In this document: positions 1-8,149 of the stretch, piece by piece
Position numbering within the stretch: position 1 is the stretch's first letter
Layout of the letters: each line of letters opens with the position of its first letter
Assembly: GCA_036381495.1 (NCBI GenBank)
Contig: DASVCS010000148.1
Location: 1 to 38,543, forward strand
Direction: 5' to 3'
Source: DASVCS01 sp036381495
GTDB lineage: Bacteria; Gemmatimonadota; Gemmatimonadetes; Longimicrobiales; RSA9
DNA length: 38,543 bases
The notes under the pieces: generated by a model
What the model was told of the DNA's origin: nothing
The model's database searches: none
The model's input: the letters and a program-made list of their open reading frames with translations, nothing else
Translations under genes and position numbers: made by a program

Positions 1-96
1 GGGCGTGAAGCCGAGGCAAGAGACACGCGACTCCCTTCGCCTCGTGCCGATCGCCTGTCCGCGCCGCCGGCGGGATCGGCCCTACGACCCTGCGAG

Positions 97-420
97 ATGA
101 TCAACAGGTTGAAGGAGTATTTCGACGAGCCCGAGGAGCAACCGCCCGAGGACGACTACTACGTGGTCGCCTGCGCGTGGGACGACTTTTACGTCACCTG
201 CGACGTGGCGGAGCGGATCCTCCGCGAACTGCAGGCGCCCTCGTTGCCGCGCTGGATCCGTTTCACGGACGTGAACGGCTCGAGAGTTTGCCTGCGAACC
301 CGTCTGATCGAGTACGTGCGCGAGTGCACGGCCGCGCAGCGCGCATCCGCGCGGCGGTTCGGGCGGGCGCGGGAGCTGGAGGACAAGGCGGACCGCCGGT
401 CGTGGGAGGACGATGAGTGA
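97..420 (+). CDS. Small acidic hypothetical protein
   Basis: A 107-residue soluble protein that I do not recognise. It opens with an acidic stretch rich in Glu, Asp and Pro (residues 8-20), followed by a compact region with Tyr, Trp and two Cys (residues 21-75). The C-terminal tail is charged. No signal peptide, membrane segment or known catalytic motif is visible. The ATG has only a weak upstream GCGAG. Codon third positions are strongly GC, which supports real coding. It ends 144 bases before rtcB on the same strand, so co-transcription is possible but not shown. A role linked to the RNA ligase would be speculation. Confidence 0.65.
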   Translation: MINRLKEYFDEPEEQPPEDDYYVVACAWDDFYVTCDVAERILRELQAPSLPRWIRFTDVNGSRVCLRTRLIEYVRECTAAQRASARRFGRARELEDKADRRSWEDDE

Positions 421-564
421 AAAGGTGGGGAACGGGTCCGGGTTTCGCTCGAGCCGATCGTGGTCCGTGAGGTGGGGTTCGCCTGGGCCAGGCGGCCTGG
501 CGCGAACGATTGCGGCGGATTTCGTATGATCGGAGCGGACGGTGAGTGATGGCGGGCAGGCCCT

Positions 565-1818
565 ATGCCCGCCCCAACCAACGAGGAAGCGATGAAGATT
601 TTCGGCGAGCACGACGAGAACACCCTCGCGCAGCTCCGCGACGTGGCGAGGCGCGCGGAGCGGGCCGCGCTCATGGCGGACGGCCACCTCGGCTACGTCA
701 TGCCGATCGGCGGCGTCGCCGCGTACCGCGACCGCGTCAGCGTGGTGGGCGTTGGCTTCGACATCGCCTGCGGCAACGCGGCGATCCGGACGGACCTCAC
801 GCTCTCCGACCTGGGTGGGAGCGAGGCCGAGCTCGGCCGGCGGCTGAACGCACTGGCCGACGAGATCCAGGACCGCGTCAGCTTCGGGATCGGCCGGAAG
901 AACCACGCCGACGACGCGCCCGTCGACCACCCGCTCTTCGAGGACCCGGCGTGGGATGCCGTGCCGCGGAAGCATCGGGGCAACCTGCGCAATAAGGCGC
1001 GGGCCCAGCTCGGCACCGTCGGGAGCGGCAACCATTACGTCGACGTCTTCGCCGATGAGGCGGACCGGGTCTGGGTCGGCGTGCACTTCGGCTCGCGCGG
1101 CTTCGGCCACACCGTCGCCTCGGGCTTCCTCGCGCTCGGCCAGGGCGCGGGCTGGGGCGAGCGCGTGCCGGAGGCCGAGGTGCTGCTGCCGCTCGACCAG
1201 CCGCTCGGCCACGACTACTGGCACCTCATGACACTGGCCGGGGCGTACGCCTACGCCGGGCGCGAGTGGGTGGCGCGGAAGGTCGTCGAGCTGCTCGGCG
1301 GCCGCGAGCTCGAACTCGTCCACAACCACCACAACTTCGCCTGGAAGGAGACATACGAGGGCGAGGAGTACGTGGTGGTGAGGAAGGGCGCGACGCCAGC
1401 GTTCCCGGGGCAGAAGGGCTTCATCGGCGGCTCCATGGGCGTTGACGCCGTGATCGTCCGCGGCACGCCCGCCGAGTCGGCCGATGAGGCGACGCTCCGG
1501 CTGCAGCGCGATGCGCTCTTCTCGACCGTCCACGGCGCAGGGCGCATCATGAGCCGGTCCGCCGCGGCCGGGAAGCGCAACCGCAGGACGGGCGAGGTGA
1601 TTCGCCCGGGGCGCATCTCGCCGGAGATGATGGAGGCGTGGGTGCGGGGGAAGGGCGTGATCCTTCGCGGCGGCGGGCTGGACGAGAGTCCGCACGTGTA
1701 CCGTCGCCTGCCCGAGGTGCTCGCGGCGCAGGGGCCGACCATCGAGGTGCTGCACACGCTGCGCCCGCTGATCGTGGTCATGGCGGGCGCGAACGAGTTC
1801 GATCCGTACAAGGACTGA
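565..1818 (+). CDS. rtcB: RtcB-family RNA-splicing ligase
   Basis: RtcB enzymes join RNA 2',3'-cyclic phosphate or 3'-phosphate ends to 5'-OH ends, using GTP and Mn2+ through a histidine-GMP intermediate. This is seen in RNA repair or tRNA splicing in the cytoplasm. Visible family motifs are GHLGYVMPIGG (residues 40-50), GVGFDIACG with metal ligands D66 and C69, GTVGSGNH (150-157), VHFGSRG with H174, the HNHHNF cluster (253-258), RKGATPAFPG (273-282) and HGAGRIMSR (323-331), whose His is the predicted guanylylated residue. Length of 417 residues is normal for the short bacterial type. The ATG at 592 has a better GAGGA Shine-Dalgarno, so the protein may begin nine residues later. No archease gene is adjacent. 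Confidence 0.95.
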   Translation: MPAPTNEEAMKIFGEHDENTLAQLRDVARRAERAALMADGHLGYVMPIGGVAAYRDRVSVVGVGFDIACGNAAIRTDLTLSDLGGSEAELGRRLNALADEIQDRVSFGIGRKNHADDAPVDHPLFEDPAWDAVPRKHRGNLRNKARAQLGTVGSGNHYVDVFADEADRVWVGVHFGSRGFGHTVASGFLALGQGAGWGERVPEAEVLLPLDQPLGHDYWHLMTLAGAYAYAGREWVARKVVELLGGRELELVHNHHNFAWKETYEGEEYVVVRKGATPAFPGQKGFIGGSMGVDAVIVRGTPAESADEATLRLQRDALFSTVHGAGRIMSRSAAAGKRNRRTGEVIRPGRISPEMMEAWVRGKGVILRGGGLDESPHVYRRLPEVLAAQGPTIEVLHTLRPLIVVMAGANEFDPYKD

Positions 1819-1820
1819 GC

Positions 1821-1867
1821 GGGCGCCGTCGTCGTCTTCGACCCCGCGCCCGGCGGCCTCGGCGCCC
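1821..1867 (+). terminator. Possible weak hairpin after rtcB
   Basis: GGGCGCCG directly after the rtcB stop codon is the exact reverse complement of CGGCGCCC at 1860-1867, with about 31 bases between. There is no T-run, so it is at best a weak or Rho-dependent signal. In DNA of this base composition such pairs also arise by chance. The rest of the 1819-2034 gap shows nothing firm. Confidence 0.22.
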
Positions 1868-2034
1868 GTCGCCGCGCCCCGCCGCGGCTCCGTCCCCCTC
1901 GGGAACACCCCTTGCACCCCGGAGATCCGTGCGGGGCGCGGACCGGCGCCTCGGATGCTGCGGTGGCGCGGTGCATGATTACGTAGCCGCGATCTCGTCT
2001 TCGACGAAGCTCGCGGCGGGCTGAGGGTGACGAC

Positions 2035-2445
2035 ATGCGTGGAATGGACGAACACGGCGTCCGTGGCCGGCGTCCGTGGCGCGGCCGCCGCCGGGAGGCC
2101 GGTGGCCGGCGTGGGGGTGGACCGGGCTACCCGCTCCCCGACCGGGAGCCGCACGGGTATGACCCGGACTGGTCGGAGTACCGGCAGGAGGAACGCGGCT
2201 ACGGCCGGGGGTTCCGCGGTCGTCCGCGCCGTCCGCCGACGTTCCCGTGGCGGCGGGGGCGGCCGGGGTGGCGGCAATGGGGCGAGCGCCCGCGGCGCGG
2301 CGCGGGGCGCGGGCCGGGCGGACGGCCGTATCGTGAGCGGTGGTGGGGCGCGATCGGGCCCGAGCGGCGTGAGGACTACGATTGGGGGTATCACGCCCGC
2401 GAGCCCGAGCGGTACGGGTGGACGGGGGAGGTGGGGCGGCACTGA
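2035..2445 (+). CDS. Arg/Gly-rich low-complexity small protein
   Basis: A 136-residue very basic protein dominated by Arg, Gly, Pro, Trp and Tyr, with repeated RGRRPWRGRR-, YGRGFRG- and RPYRERWW-like pieces. GAGGGTGACG precedes the ATG and can serve as a ribosome site. There is no signal peptide or membrane segment. RG-rich tracts of this kind often bind nucleic acid or form disordered coats, but nothing here fixes a function. Its place directly downstream of an RNA ligase is suggestive only. The alternative is a fortuitous ORF in GC-rich DNA. The evenly spaced Tyr and Trp codons and the stop just before a promoter-like sequence argue mildly for a real gene. Confidence 0.5.
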   Translation: MRGMDEHGVRGRRPWRGRRREAGGRRGGGPGYPLPDREPHGYDPDWSEYRQEERGYGRGFRGRPRRPPTFPWRRGRPGWRQWGERPRRGAGRGPGGRPYRERWWGAIGPERREDYDWGYHAREPERYGWTGEVGRH

Positions 2446-2460
2446 CGGCGGTGCCGCGCA

Positions 2461-2490
2461 TTGCCCGCCATCGCCCTCATCCGCTATTCT
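2461..2490 (+). promoter_or_regulatory. Candidate sigma70-type promoter for the M16 operon
   Basis: TTGCCC (2461-2466) and TATTCT (2485-2490) are separated by 18 bases, a reasonable -35/-10 pair. It lies 39 bases upstream of the Shine-Dalgarno and ATG of the first M16 gene, in the only AT-richer stretch of this gap. Confidence 0.45.
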
Positions 2491-2529
2491 TGCGTTGGGG
2501 ACGCGGTGACCAGCCCAAGAGGAGACGGC

Positions 2530-4167
2530 ATGACCGATGGCGGCGTCCATGTGTCCACGGCGGTGGGGGCGAGCGGGATCGCGTGTTCGCGGGGGCGTCG
2601 CACGGCGGATGCCGTGGTGACGGGCGGGCGTCGCGTGGGTGCCTGCGCGCGGTGGGCGCGCGGCACCGGACTCGCGGTGGCGCTGGCCGCCGCCCTCCTG
2701 TGCGCGCCGCGCCTCGCGCCGCCCCTCGCGGCGCAGGCACTGCGCGGCGAAGCGTTGCCGGTGGTCGAGCACGTGCTGGACAACGGCATGCGCTTCCTGA
2801 TCCTGCGGCGGGCGGGTGGCCCGACGGTGTCCTTCGTGATGCGGTACGGCGTCGGCTCGGTCAACGAGAGCGCCGGGAGCACGGGGATCGCGCACCTCCT
2901 CGAGCACATGTTGTTCAAGGGGACGACGACGATCGGCACGCGCGACCTCGCGGCGGAACTCGAAATGTTTCCGCTCATCGATGCCGTCAACGATTCGTTG
3001 GTCGCGGAGCGCAGCCGCCCGGCGCCGGACTCGGCGCGCGTCGCTGCGCTCACCGAGCGGCTCGACGCGCTCGAGGACAGTGCCCGCACCTTCGCCATCC
3101 CGAACGAGTTCGATCAGATCCTGACGCGCAACGGCGCCGGCGACCTGAACGCGAGCACCGACGTCGAGGCCACCACGTACCACGTCCGGCTCCCGGCGAA
3201 CCGGGCGAAGCTCTGGTTCGTGCTCGAAGCGGACCGGATGATCCATCCGGTGTTCCGCGGCTTCTACACGGAGCGCGACGTGGTGATGGAGGAGCGGCGC
3301 ATGCGCATCGAGACGAGCGGCAGTGGCAAGCTGTACGAGGCGCTCCTCGCCGCCGCGTATCACGTGCACCCGTACGGCGTGCCGGTCATCGGCCAGATGT
3401 CGGACCTCCGCAACCTGAGCCGCGCGCAGGCGATCGACTACTACCGGCGCTTCTACGGCCCGAACAACGCCGTCGTCGCGGTGGTCGGACAGGTCGAGCC
3501 GGACAGCATCATCGCGTGGGCGGAGCGGTACTTCGGCGCGATCCCGCCGGGCGATGTGCCCGCCCCGGTAGCCGTCCGGGAGCCGGAGCAGCACGGCGAA
3601 CGCCGGGTCGAGGTGGTGTTCCCGGCGGAGCCGTCGGTCCTCATCGGCTGGCACGTGGTCGACCAGCTCCACCCGGACATGGCGCCGCTCTCGATCCTCG
3701 CCTCCGTCCTGGCCGGCGGTCGGACCAGCCGGCTGTATCGCCGGCTCGTGCTCCAAGAAGCCAGTGCGCAGAGCGTCTCGGCCTTCACCACCCCCGGCGC
3801 GCGGTATCCGCAGCTCTTCGTCATCGGCGCCGCGCCCGTCGCGCCGCACACCACGGAAGAGCTCGAGCGCGAGATCTACGCCGAGATCGAGCGGCTGAAG
3901 GAGGCCCCGCCCACGGCCGCGGAGCTGGAACGCATCCGCAACCAGCTCGAGGCGAGCCGCGTCCGGCGGCTACGCACCGACTTCGGCCTCGCGCTCCAGC
4001 TCGCCGCCTCCGCCAGCCTCTACGGCGATTGGCGGACCACGTTCCGCATGACCGACCGCCTCCTCGCCGTGACAGCCGAAGACGTGCAGCGCGTGGCGCG
4101 CCTCTATTTCACGCCCGAGAACCGCACCGTGGCCACACTGGTCCGGGCGCCGGAGACGCAGTCGTGA
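2530..4167 (+). CDS. Secreted M16 zinc metallopeptidase, catalytic subunit
   Basis: A 545-residue M16 (insulinase/processing peptidase) protein expected to cleave peptides in the periplasm with Zn2+. The start is the ATG at 2530 because AAGAGGAG lies six bases upstream; an in-frame TTG at 2461 is inside the promoter. Residues 1-46 are basic, followed by a hydrophobic signal segment (about 47-70) rich in Ala and Leu. The inverted zinc motif HLLEH is at 122-126. The likely third ligand is Glu in the DVVMEERR segment near residue 254. That is about 50 residues further from the HLLEH motif than in compact family members, because of a helical, charged insertion (about 145-195). A C-terminal M16 domain follows. 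The stop overlaps the start of the next gene (GTGA), indicating translational coupling to the non-catalytic partner. Confidence 0.9.
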   Translation: MTDGGVHVSTAVGASGIACSRGRRTADAVVTGGRRVGACARWARGTGLAVALAAALLCAPRLAPPLAAQALRGEALPVVEHVLDNGMRFLILRRAGGPTVSFVMRYGVGSVNESAGSTGIAHLLEHMLFKGTTTIGTRDLAAELEMFPLIDAVNDSLVAERSRPAPDSARVAALTERLDALEDSARTFAIPNEFDQILTRNGAGDLNASTDVEATTYHVRLPANRAKLWFVLEADRMIHPVFRGFYTERDVVMEERRMRIETSGSGKLYEALLAAAYHVHPYGVPVIGQMSDLRNLSRAQAIDYYRRFYGPNNAVVAVVGQVEPDSIIAWAERYFGAIPPGDVPAPVAVREPEQHGERRVEVVFPAEPSVLIGWHVVDQLHPDMAPLSILASVLAGGRTSRLYRRLVLQEASAQSVSAFTTPGARYPQLFVIGAAPVAPHTTEELEREIYAEIERLKEAPPTAAELERIRNQLEASRVRRLRTDFGLALQLAASASLYGDWRTTFRMTDRLLAVTAEDVQRVARLYFTPENRTVATLVRAPETQS

Positions 4168-5651
4168 GCCGCGCAGCCACGGTGCCGCGACGCTTCGCGG
4201 GGATGATCGCGCTGCTCGCCGCCGGCGCGCTCGGCGGCTGCGCGGCGGGCGGCGCGTCCGCGGGCGCCGCCGAGATCGCGGTCCCGCCGGGTTTGCCGCC
4301 CATCGGCAAGGCGGCCGTCGAGGCGCTCGAGTATCCACCGCTCCATTTCGATGCGCCGCCCGTCGAGCACTTCACCCTCTCGAACGGCATTCCCGTCTAC
4401 TTCTCGCCGGATCACTCGCTCCCGCTCGTCCGGCTGTTCGCCAGCTTCAAGGGCGGCCCGACCTACTTCGGCCGCGAGGACCTGGCCGCCGCCACGGCGC
4501 TCGGCTCGCTCCTGCTCACCGGCGGCACCGCGTCGCTGCCGCCGGATTCCATCGACGAAGTCGTCGAATACTACGCGCTCGCCCCCTCCGCCGCCTCCGG
4601 CGGCGCCCGCTCCCAACTCGGGATCGGCTCGCTCGCTCAGCACTTCGACGTCGCGATCGAACTCTGGGCGGACATGCTCCGCCACCCCCGCTTCGATCGC
4701 GATCGCGTCGAGATCTGGAGGCAACGCCAGATCGAATCCGTCCGCCGCTTCCGCGACCTCCCGACCAGCGTCGCCATCACGACGTTCAACCGCGTGATGT
4801 TCGGCGACCACCCCATCGGCTGGACGCTGCGCGAATCGGACCTCACCCCGGAACACCTCTCGGATGCGCGGCTCCGCCGCCTCCACTCCGAGATCTTCTG
4901 CCCCGACCACGCCATCATCGGCGTGACCGGCGACATCGAACGCGAATCACTGCGCCGCGCACTGGAATCCGTCCTCGCCGGCTGGCCGCCCTGCCCCCGC
5001 GAGCTGGCCGAGCCGCCGATCCCGAAGATCCGCCGGGGAGCCGGCGTCCTCCTCGTCCACCGACCGATCGATCAGTCCACCATCATCCTCGGCCAGGCCG
5101 GCGGGATCGTCATGCGTGACGACCCCGACTACTACGCCTCCCGCATCGCCAACTGGATCCTCGGCGCCGGCGGCCTCTCGAGCCGCCTCGTCTCGAACCT
5201 CCGCACCGAAGAGGGACTCGCCTACCAGGCATGGTCCGTCTGGACGACCGGGACCCGCCACGAACGCCTCTTCGGCGCCTTCACCCAGACGCGCGCCGAG
5301 AGCACCATCACCGCCGCCCGCGAGATCCGTGAGGCGCTCGAAGCGCTCCGCCGCGAACCGCCCACCCGCGAAGAGGTCCGCCTCGCCATCGAGAGCAGCA
5401 CCAACGGCTTCGTCTTCGCCTTCGAGGATCCCGGCGACGTCATCGCCCGCAGGATCTCGTACCAGGCGGCCGGGTTGCCAGCGGACTGGCTCGAACGTTA
5501 TCTGGATGGGATCCAGGAGGTCTCGCCCGAAGATGTCCGCTCGGTCATTGCGCGCTACATCCGTCCGTCCGAGTTGACGCTCGTGATCGTAGGCGACACG
5601 ACGCGCTTCCATCTGCCGCCGGATCTCTTCGGCCCGCGGATCACGCAGTGA
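4164..5651 (+). CDS. M16-family lipoprotein, predicted non-catalytic partner subunit
   Basis: A 495-residue M16-fold protein starting at GTG 4164, which overlaps the previous stop by four bases. A signal peptide with lipobox LGGC (Cys26) predicts a lipoprotein. Where active homologues carry HxxEH this sequence reads DLAAATALGSLLLTGGT (residues 106-122), so no zinc site is present. The C-terminal half retains the substrate-binding M16 features, including GAGGLSSRLVSNLRTEEGLAY (split here: GAGGLSSRL, then VSNLRTEEGLAY). Such active/inactive M16 pairs form heterodimers in mitochondria and several bacteria. I infer that this protein anchors and completes the catalytic subunit encoded just upstream. 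Confidence is high for family and moderate for pairing. Confidence 0.9.
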   Translation: MSRAATVPRRFAGMIALLAAGALGGCAAGGASAGAAEIAVPPGLPPIGKAAVEALEYPPLHFDAPPVEHFTLSNGIPVYFSPDHSLPLVRLFASFKGGPTYFGREDLAAATALGSLLLTGGTASLPPDSIDEVVEYYALAPSAASGGARSQLGIGSLAQHFDVAIELWADMLRHPRFDRDRVEIWRQRQIESVRRFRDLPTSVAITTFNRVMFGDHPIGWTLRESDLTPEHLSDARLRRLHSEIFCPDHAIIGVTGDIERESLRRALESVLAGWPPCPRELAEPPIPKIRRGAGVLLVHRPIDQSTIILGQAGGIVMRDDPDYYASRIANWILGAGGLSSRLVSNLRTEEGLAYQAWSVWTTGTRHERLFGAFTQTRAESTITAAREIREALEALRREPPTREEVRLAIESSTNGFVFAFEDPGDVIARRISYQAAGLPADWLERYLDGIQEVSPEDVRSVIARYIRPSELTLVIVGDTTRFHLPPDLFGPRITQ

Positions 5652-5736
5652 CGCATCTGTATCGATTCGCGTCAATGCCCTGGACAATCGTGCCGCTCGG
5701 GCGGCAGCGACGATGCAATGACGAGGGGAGAAGGAC

Positions 5737-6354
5737 ATGCTGAGGGTACGTACGATCGGACTGGCGGCGGTGCTGGTCCTGGCGGGAGTCGGAACGGTCC
5801 GGGCGCAGGTGGCCTGGGATTCTCCGCTGCTCCTGCCGCCGCGGCCGCAGGGTGGGCCGGGCATCTTCCTTGTCGATCCCGCGGGCGGCGAGCTCGGGGT
5901 GCTGGGGATGTGGCGGTCGGGGCGTGCGCCGAACAGTCTCGGTTTCCGTGTGGGGTTGGCGGAGGACAACACGGATGACGTCAGTGTCTTCGGCGGCGTG
6001 GATGTCTCGGGCACGATGACGCGGTCGTCGAGGGACTTCCCGCTCGACATCTCGTGGGTGGCCGGCGGCGGGGTGGGCGTCGGAGACGACGTGTTGCTCA
6101 GCTTCCCGCTCGGCATCACGATCGGTCACACCTTCATCGGCGACGGCGCGCAGTTCACGCCGTACGTGATCCCGCGCGTCATCCTCGATGCCTTCTTCGG
6201 TGACGGTCCGGGCGACGACGACAGCGACCTCGACCTCGATGCGGCATTCGACCTCGGGGTCGACATCGGGTTCCAGCGCGGCTGGGTGATCCGCTTCGGC
6301 GCCACCTTCGCGGGGGATCGCGACGACGCGCTGGCGATCGGCATCGTGTTCTGA
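5737..6354 (+). CDS. Exported beta-rich, outer-membrane-type protein
   Basis: A 205-residue protein with a clear Sec signal peptide ending near VRAQ (residues 20-24). The mature part is rich in Gly and alternating hydrophobic residues and ends in Phe (GIVF), typical of small beta-barrel outer membrane proteins. An acidic GDDDSDLDLD stretch near residues 155-165 would be a surface loop. I do not recognise a specific family. It lies 85 bases downstream of the M16 pair and may share its transcript. The gap contains no convincing promoter or terminator. Confidence 0.75.
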   Translation: MLRVRTIGLAAVLVLAGVGTVRAQVAWDSPLLLPPRPQGGPGIFLVDPAGGELGVLGMWRSGRAPNSLGFRVGLAEDNTDDVSVFGGVDVSGTMTRSSRDFPLDISWVAGGGVGVGDDVLLSFPLGITIGHTFIGDGAQFTPYVIPRVILDAFFGDGPGDDDSDLDLDAAFDLGVDIGFQRGWVIRFGATFAGDRDDALAIGIVF

Positions 6355-6540
6355 GTTTCCACTCGCACCACCGGCGCGGACCTGCGAGGGATGAAACGGC
6401 GACCAGCGTCTTCTCGGGGGCGTCTCCGACGCTGAACCCCTGGAATCCTCGTTTGCGCGCGCTTACATTGAGCAGGGCATCGGTTGGAGGCGGCACCCGC
6501 CCTCCTCCGGTGCCCTGTTCGGTGCACGCGCGGGGGAACG

Positions 6541-7686
6541 ATGAGGGTCGCGGTTCCGAGGGAGACCGCCGCGGGCGAGCGGCGGGTGGCGCTGGTGCCC
6601 GAATCCGTGGCAGGGTTGCGCGAGGCGGGCCTCGAGGTCCGGGTCGAGGCGGGCGCCGGTGCGGCGGCGGGGATCGCGGACGCTGCGTACGAGGCCGCGG
6701 GCGCTGCCGTCGTGGCGAGCGCGGCGGAGGCGGTTGCGGGCGCCGGCGTCGTCCTCAAGGTCCGGCCGCCACTCGTCGGTGCCGGCGGCGATGAACTCGC
6801 TCCGTTCCCCGAGGGTGCCGCGCTGATCGCGCTCTTCCATCCACTCACCCATCCCGAACTGGTCCGCCGCCTGGCCGAGCGCCGCATCACCGCGTTCAGC
6901 ATGGACCTCGTGCCACGCACCACACGCGCGCAGCCGATGGATGCGCTCTCGTCGCAGAGCACGGCCGCAGGGTATCGCGCGGCGCTGGTCGCGGCGGAGC
7001 GGCTGCCGAAGTTCTTCCCCATGCTCATGACCGCGGCGGGCACGATCCCGCCCGCCCGCGTCCTGGTACTCGGCGCCGGCGTGGCCGGGCTCCAGGCGAT
7101 CGCGACCGCGCGCCGCCTCGGCGCGGTGGTCCAGGCGTTCGACATCCGGCCCGCCGTGAAGGAGCAGGTCGAGAGCCTCGGCGCCACCTTCGTCGGCCTG
7201 GAGGTCGCCGCTGCGGAAGACGCCGGCGGTTACGCGAAGCAGGTCTCGGCGGACGTCCACCGCCGCGAGCAGGAACTGCTGCACGACCTGGTGCGAGAGG
7301 CGGATGCCGTGATCGCCACGGCATTGATCCCGGGCAAGCCCGCGCCCGTCCTGGTTACCGCCGAGATGGTCGCCGCCATGAAGCCCGGCTCGGTCATCGT
7401 GGACCTCGCCGCGGAAGCCGGCGGCAACTGCGCGCTCACGGAACCCGGCGTGGAACGGGTCCACCAAGGCGTCACCATCGTCGGACTCACGGACGCCGCC
7501 AGCGCCGTCGCGGTCCACGCCAGCCGGATGTACTCGCGCAACGTGGGCGCACTGCTGCTGCACGTCCTGCGCGATGGCGAACTCCGCCTCGACTTCGACG
7601 ACGAGATCACGCGCGCCTGCTGCGTCACCCATGCGGGCGAGGTCCTGTATGCGGCGGCGCGCGAAGGCGTGCGCGCCGGCGGATAG
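6541..7686 (+). CDS. pntAA: NAD(P) transhydrogenase subunit alpha 1 (NAD-binding)
   Basis: The 381-residue soluble dI component of proton-translocating transhydrogenase, which binds NAD(H) and exchanges hydride with NADP(H) on subunit beta. It shows the conserved N-terminal PRETAAGERRVAL (residues 6-18), the RQD-loop-type segment around 127-150 including SSQSTAAGYRA, and the Rossmann motif GAGVAGLQA (178-186) followed by AFDIRPAVKEQV (199-210), whose Asp201 fits NAD preference. It stops before the membrane segments, so this is the three-subunit form with a split alpha chain. The chosen ATG has GGGGGA seven bases upstream; an in-frame TTG at 6484 is unlikely. The 186-base gap upstream shows no firm promoter. 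Confidence 0.95.
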   Translation: MRVAVPRETAAGERRVALVPESVAGLREAGLEVRVEAGAGAAAGIADAAYEAAGAAVVASAAEAVAGAGVVLKVRPPLVGAGGDELAPFPEGAALIALFHPLTHPELVRRLAERRITAFSMDLVPRTTRAQPMDALSSQSTAAGYRAALVAAERLPKFFPMLMTAAGTIPPARVLVLGAGVAGLQAIATARRLGAVVQAFDIRPAVKEQVESLGATFVGLEVAAAEDAGGYAKQVSADVHRREQELLHDLVREADAVIATALIPGKPAPVLVTAEMVAAMKPGSVIVDLAAEAGGNCALTEPGVERVHQGVTIVGLTDAASAVAVHASRMYSRNVGALLLHVLRDGELRLDFDDEITRACCVTHAGEVLYAAAREGVRAGG

Positions 7687-7729
7687 ACGAAGCCCGGCGA
7701 CAACCGGGATCACGCAGGATCGATCCGAT

Positions 7730-7762
7730 CCGGGTGTGGCTGGGTGTGGCTGGGTGTGGCTC
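7730..7762 (+). repeat. Three-unit 10-bp tandem repeat
   Basis: The unit GGGTGTGGCT recurs three times in tandem between about 7733 and 7762, inside the gap separating pntAA from pntAB. It directly precedes the longer repeat element starting at 7782. Its role is unknown. Confidence 0.7.
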
Positions 7763-7781
7763 CTCCACCGGTCCTGGGGGC

Positions 7782-7838
7782 GGACCCTGGAGGGTGAAAC
7801 CGCCGTTCGCGCACGCGCCCGCGCACCCGCACGAACTC
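7782..7838 (+). repeat. Leader repeat B, copy 1
   Basis: The segment starts GGACCCTGGAG, continues TGAAACCGCCGTTCGCGC and ends in CGCACG-type units. It matches the reverse complement of 33505-33548 at about 36 of 40 positions. Both copies sit upstream of a gene and point the same way as that gene: here pntAB, there the amidohydrolase. The centre AACSGCCGTT is close to a perfect palindrome. Confidence 0.8.
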
Positions 7839-7855
7839 CTATCGGAGGTTGGTTC

Positions 7856-8149
7856 ATGGAGGGCCTGCTCATCACCCTCTACATCTTCGTCCTCGCCGTC
7901 TTCGCGGGCGTCGAGCTGATCACGAAGGTGCCACAGATCCTGCACACGCCGCTGATGTCCGGTTCGAACGCGATCTCCGGGATCTCGCTCATCGGCGCGC
8001 TCGTCGTGGCCGGCCGCCTCGATTCACCCGCCTCGACCGTGATCGGCGTGCTCGCCGTGGCATTGGCCACGGTCAACGTGGTCGGCGGGTTCCTGGTCAC
8101 CGACCGGATGTTGCGGATGTTCAGGAAGCGGCCCGGGGAACCGCGATGA
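7856..8149 (+). CDS. pntAB: NAD(P) transhydrogenase subunit alpha 2 (membrane)
   Basis: A 97-residue membrane protein with about three transmembrane helices, including the conserved segment GVELITKVPQILHTPLMSG (split: GVELITKVPQ and ILHTPLMSG) followed by SNAISGISLIGAL. This is the small dII part of the proton channel, separate from pntAA as in Rhodospirillum-type enzymes. The start ATG has CGGAGG eight bases upstream. The stop overlaps the pntB start (ATGA), so the two membrane parts are translationally coupled. Confidence 0.93.
   Translation: MEGLLITLYIFVLAVFAGVELITKVPQILHTPLMSGSNAISGISLIGALVVAGRLDSPASTVIGVLAVALATVNVVGGFLVTDRMLRMFRKRPGEPR

Noticed and set aside
82..3849. A 1255-codon open frame on the minus strand
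   Set aside because: It lies antisense to rtcB and the M16 gene, both with clear family motifs. Its product is Arg/Pro/Ala-rich with no recognisable domain, a usual effect of very high GC content.
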